DNA from: Gadus chalcogrammus
Lineage: Eukaryota; Chordata; Actinopteri; Gadiformes; Gadidae
Assembly: GCF_026213295.1 (NCBI RefSeq)
Contig: NC_079426.1
Span: 16,798,342 to 16,862,341 of the forward strand
Length of the DNA stretch: 64,000 nt
Reading direction: 5' to 3'
Below the pieces are notes generated by a model. That model was not told the DNA's origin. It saw only the letters and a program-made list of their open reading frames with translations, and did no database searches. The translations under genes were made by a program, and so were the position numbers. This document shows, piece after piece, positions 62,511-64,000 of this stretch (the stretch's first letter is position 1; each line of letters starts with the position of its first letter).

Positions 62511-64000
62511 ACAAAGGACCTGGAAATGCTTTCCATTAAAATGACATCCTGGATCAAGTTATTCCCCATCTTTATTTGTTTTTCATTATGAGTGGTATGA
62601 TTGCTCCGGGGGAAATATTATTCACAGACAGATTAACAGTGGATCATCAAACAGTGCTGGGGAGAAATTAATATCTCCTAGATATGTGTTTGGAAACCTA
62701 AAGGCGAAAGGAACCCAGGATATTTTACCATCTCACAGCTATTAAATACAAGCACACGTTTTGGTGTTAGGAGTCTTTTAACACTGTGAGTAAAACACTG
62801 TCCACACACTTCATGATGCATACATTCAGGCTATTTACATTTTGTTTGGGGAATAGTTCTGAGTTATTTTTATGGGCAATATTGTAATTCTTTGTCAAAA
62901 TGATAAATACTTATTTTGTTTAATAATTAACCCTTTGTATCAAAATTCTTAACTGAGTTGTATTTTGGGCAGAGAATAATAAAAAAGGAATCAAACTGCA
63001 GTGGAGACTCCAGGCAGGCTGCCTCACTCGCTGGTTGGTTTGACGCCATGGGGAATACCGTGACATGACATTCAAATAATTCACACCGCATTTACATTCA
63101 ATGCTAAGGGACAATCTTCTTCCCAGAGCAGAGAGCATTATGGGTAAGTATGTCTGACGCTAAGGAAAGGTTAATAAGAATAATCCAAATTTGGAACTTT
63201 GTAAAGCACTATTCTCAGATACTAAAATACCCTCAACATCCATTTTAATAATATATATGACCAAAGCCCGGGTTATATTAAAAGGATTGTTGTGTCGGTT
63301 CCTTCATGGCAGGCTACGCATGAGTGCTGCCTTGCCTTGCCATGAACAATTGAAAAGACACATTCTTGTGTTCCAAATATCCCCTTCACAATATCTGACA
63401 TTATGAACTGTATCTGACTGTAAAGGGAGAAACTGACAACTAAAGGCATCGTTAGTAATATGGGCCTCCGCCTTTTGAAACACGACATCAAACAATGGTT
63501 GCAACTTCCGATTATTCCGAGGACCCTAGGTTGTGTGAAGTCAGCCAACGCACTCATCTCTTCCTCCACCTCCTGCTCCAGCCCCCCTCCTCCGTCTCCC
63601 ACTGCCTACGCATGGCAGCTTTCTTTAACGTCAGGGATCCTCTTTTAAGTAAACTTCTTCTTACAGGGCCTCTTCTTCTCAGTGATTTTGTATTCAGCCC
63701 GACTTCCTAAATACCTTCCAGTGACCGCCATGCGTGTGAGCCTTCGCTCTGCTCCAACCAAACACTGTCAAAGCCGTCCCCTTATGTTGTTTGGAAAGAC
63801 AGCAAAAATGTGACACCGCCCTACTCCACTGAGAGGTTGTGGTGGTCGTCTGCCAGTCCGTCTGTACACATTTTAATCTCAGTTTTTGTCCATAGTTCAG
63901 TCTTTATGTCAATGTCATTATTTTGAATCCACCTAAATAGGAGGCGTCTACTTTGGGCGCCGACGTTCAGACTGAAGAAGGCCTTGGGGAAACAGGGATG
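62511..64000. other. gene-free stretch to window end
   Basis: Only short frames. No family recognised. The last 300 bp are more GC-rich but carry no supported exon. Confidence 0.45.

Overview
The window looks like teleost fish nuclear DNA, AT-leaning overall. It holds two intron-bearing vertebrate genes (an NKX1-2-type homeobox gene and the sulfotransferase gene CHST15), a sushi/Tf1-type chromovirus retrotransposon, a fish-type tRNA-SINE, and hAT, Harbinger and TTAA-type DNA transposons. Dinucleotide microsatellites, (CA)n and (GA)n, often 100-350 bp long, occur about once every 3 kb. That density recalls codfishes (Gadiformes), but the species is an inference only.

Layout. 1-20.1 kb: gene-free, with long microsatellites, one SINE (17.0 kb) and a few single-copy AT-rich or GC-rich blocks that could be regulatory. 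20.2-22.4 kb: two-exon nkx1.2 gene (+), 276 aa, with an EH1 motif and an NK-1-class homeodomain. 22.4-26.5 kb: 3'UTR and intergenic DNA. 26.5-31.8 kb: a Ty3/gypsy chromovirus with both LTRs. Its gag is intact. Its pol is broken by one in-frame TGA, one frameshift and a fold-back rearrangement. A self-priming site can be read from the sequence. 31.8-40.9 kb: minisatellite, a possible chst15 promoter/first exon, a solo LTR of a related family, and an inverted dispersed-repeat pair. 40.9-50.8 kb: chst15 (+), seven coding exons, 495 aa. Intron 2 is filled by a hAT remnant into which a retroviral env-LTR fragment, a small hAT MITE and a Harbinger derivative have inserted. Intron 6 is mostly a (CT)n array abutting the last exon. 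50.8-64 kb: gene-free, with a TTAA foldback MITE, a 628-bp inverted repeat, a CG-rich repeat, (CA)n, and an inverted copy of part of chst15 intron 3.

nkx1.2 upstream of chst15 on the same strand matches the human 10q26 order (NKX1-2, OAT, CHST15, recalled from general knowledge), with no trace of OAT between them. The two genes have no known joint pathway; one is a nuclear repressor and the other a Golgi enzyme making chondroitin sulfate E. I found no clear new gene system. The most unusual items are the approximately 680-nt AG-free tract before the last chst15 exon, the retrotransposon's self-primer and its 33-bp fold-back, and the large inverted repeats.
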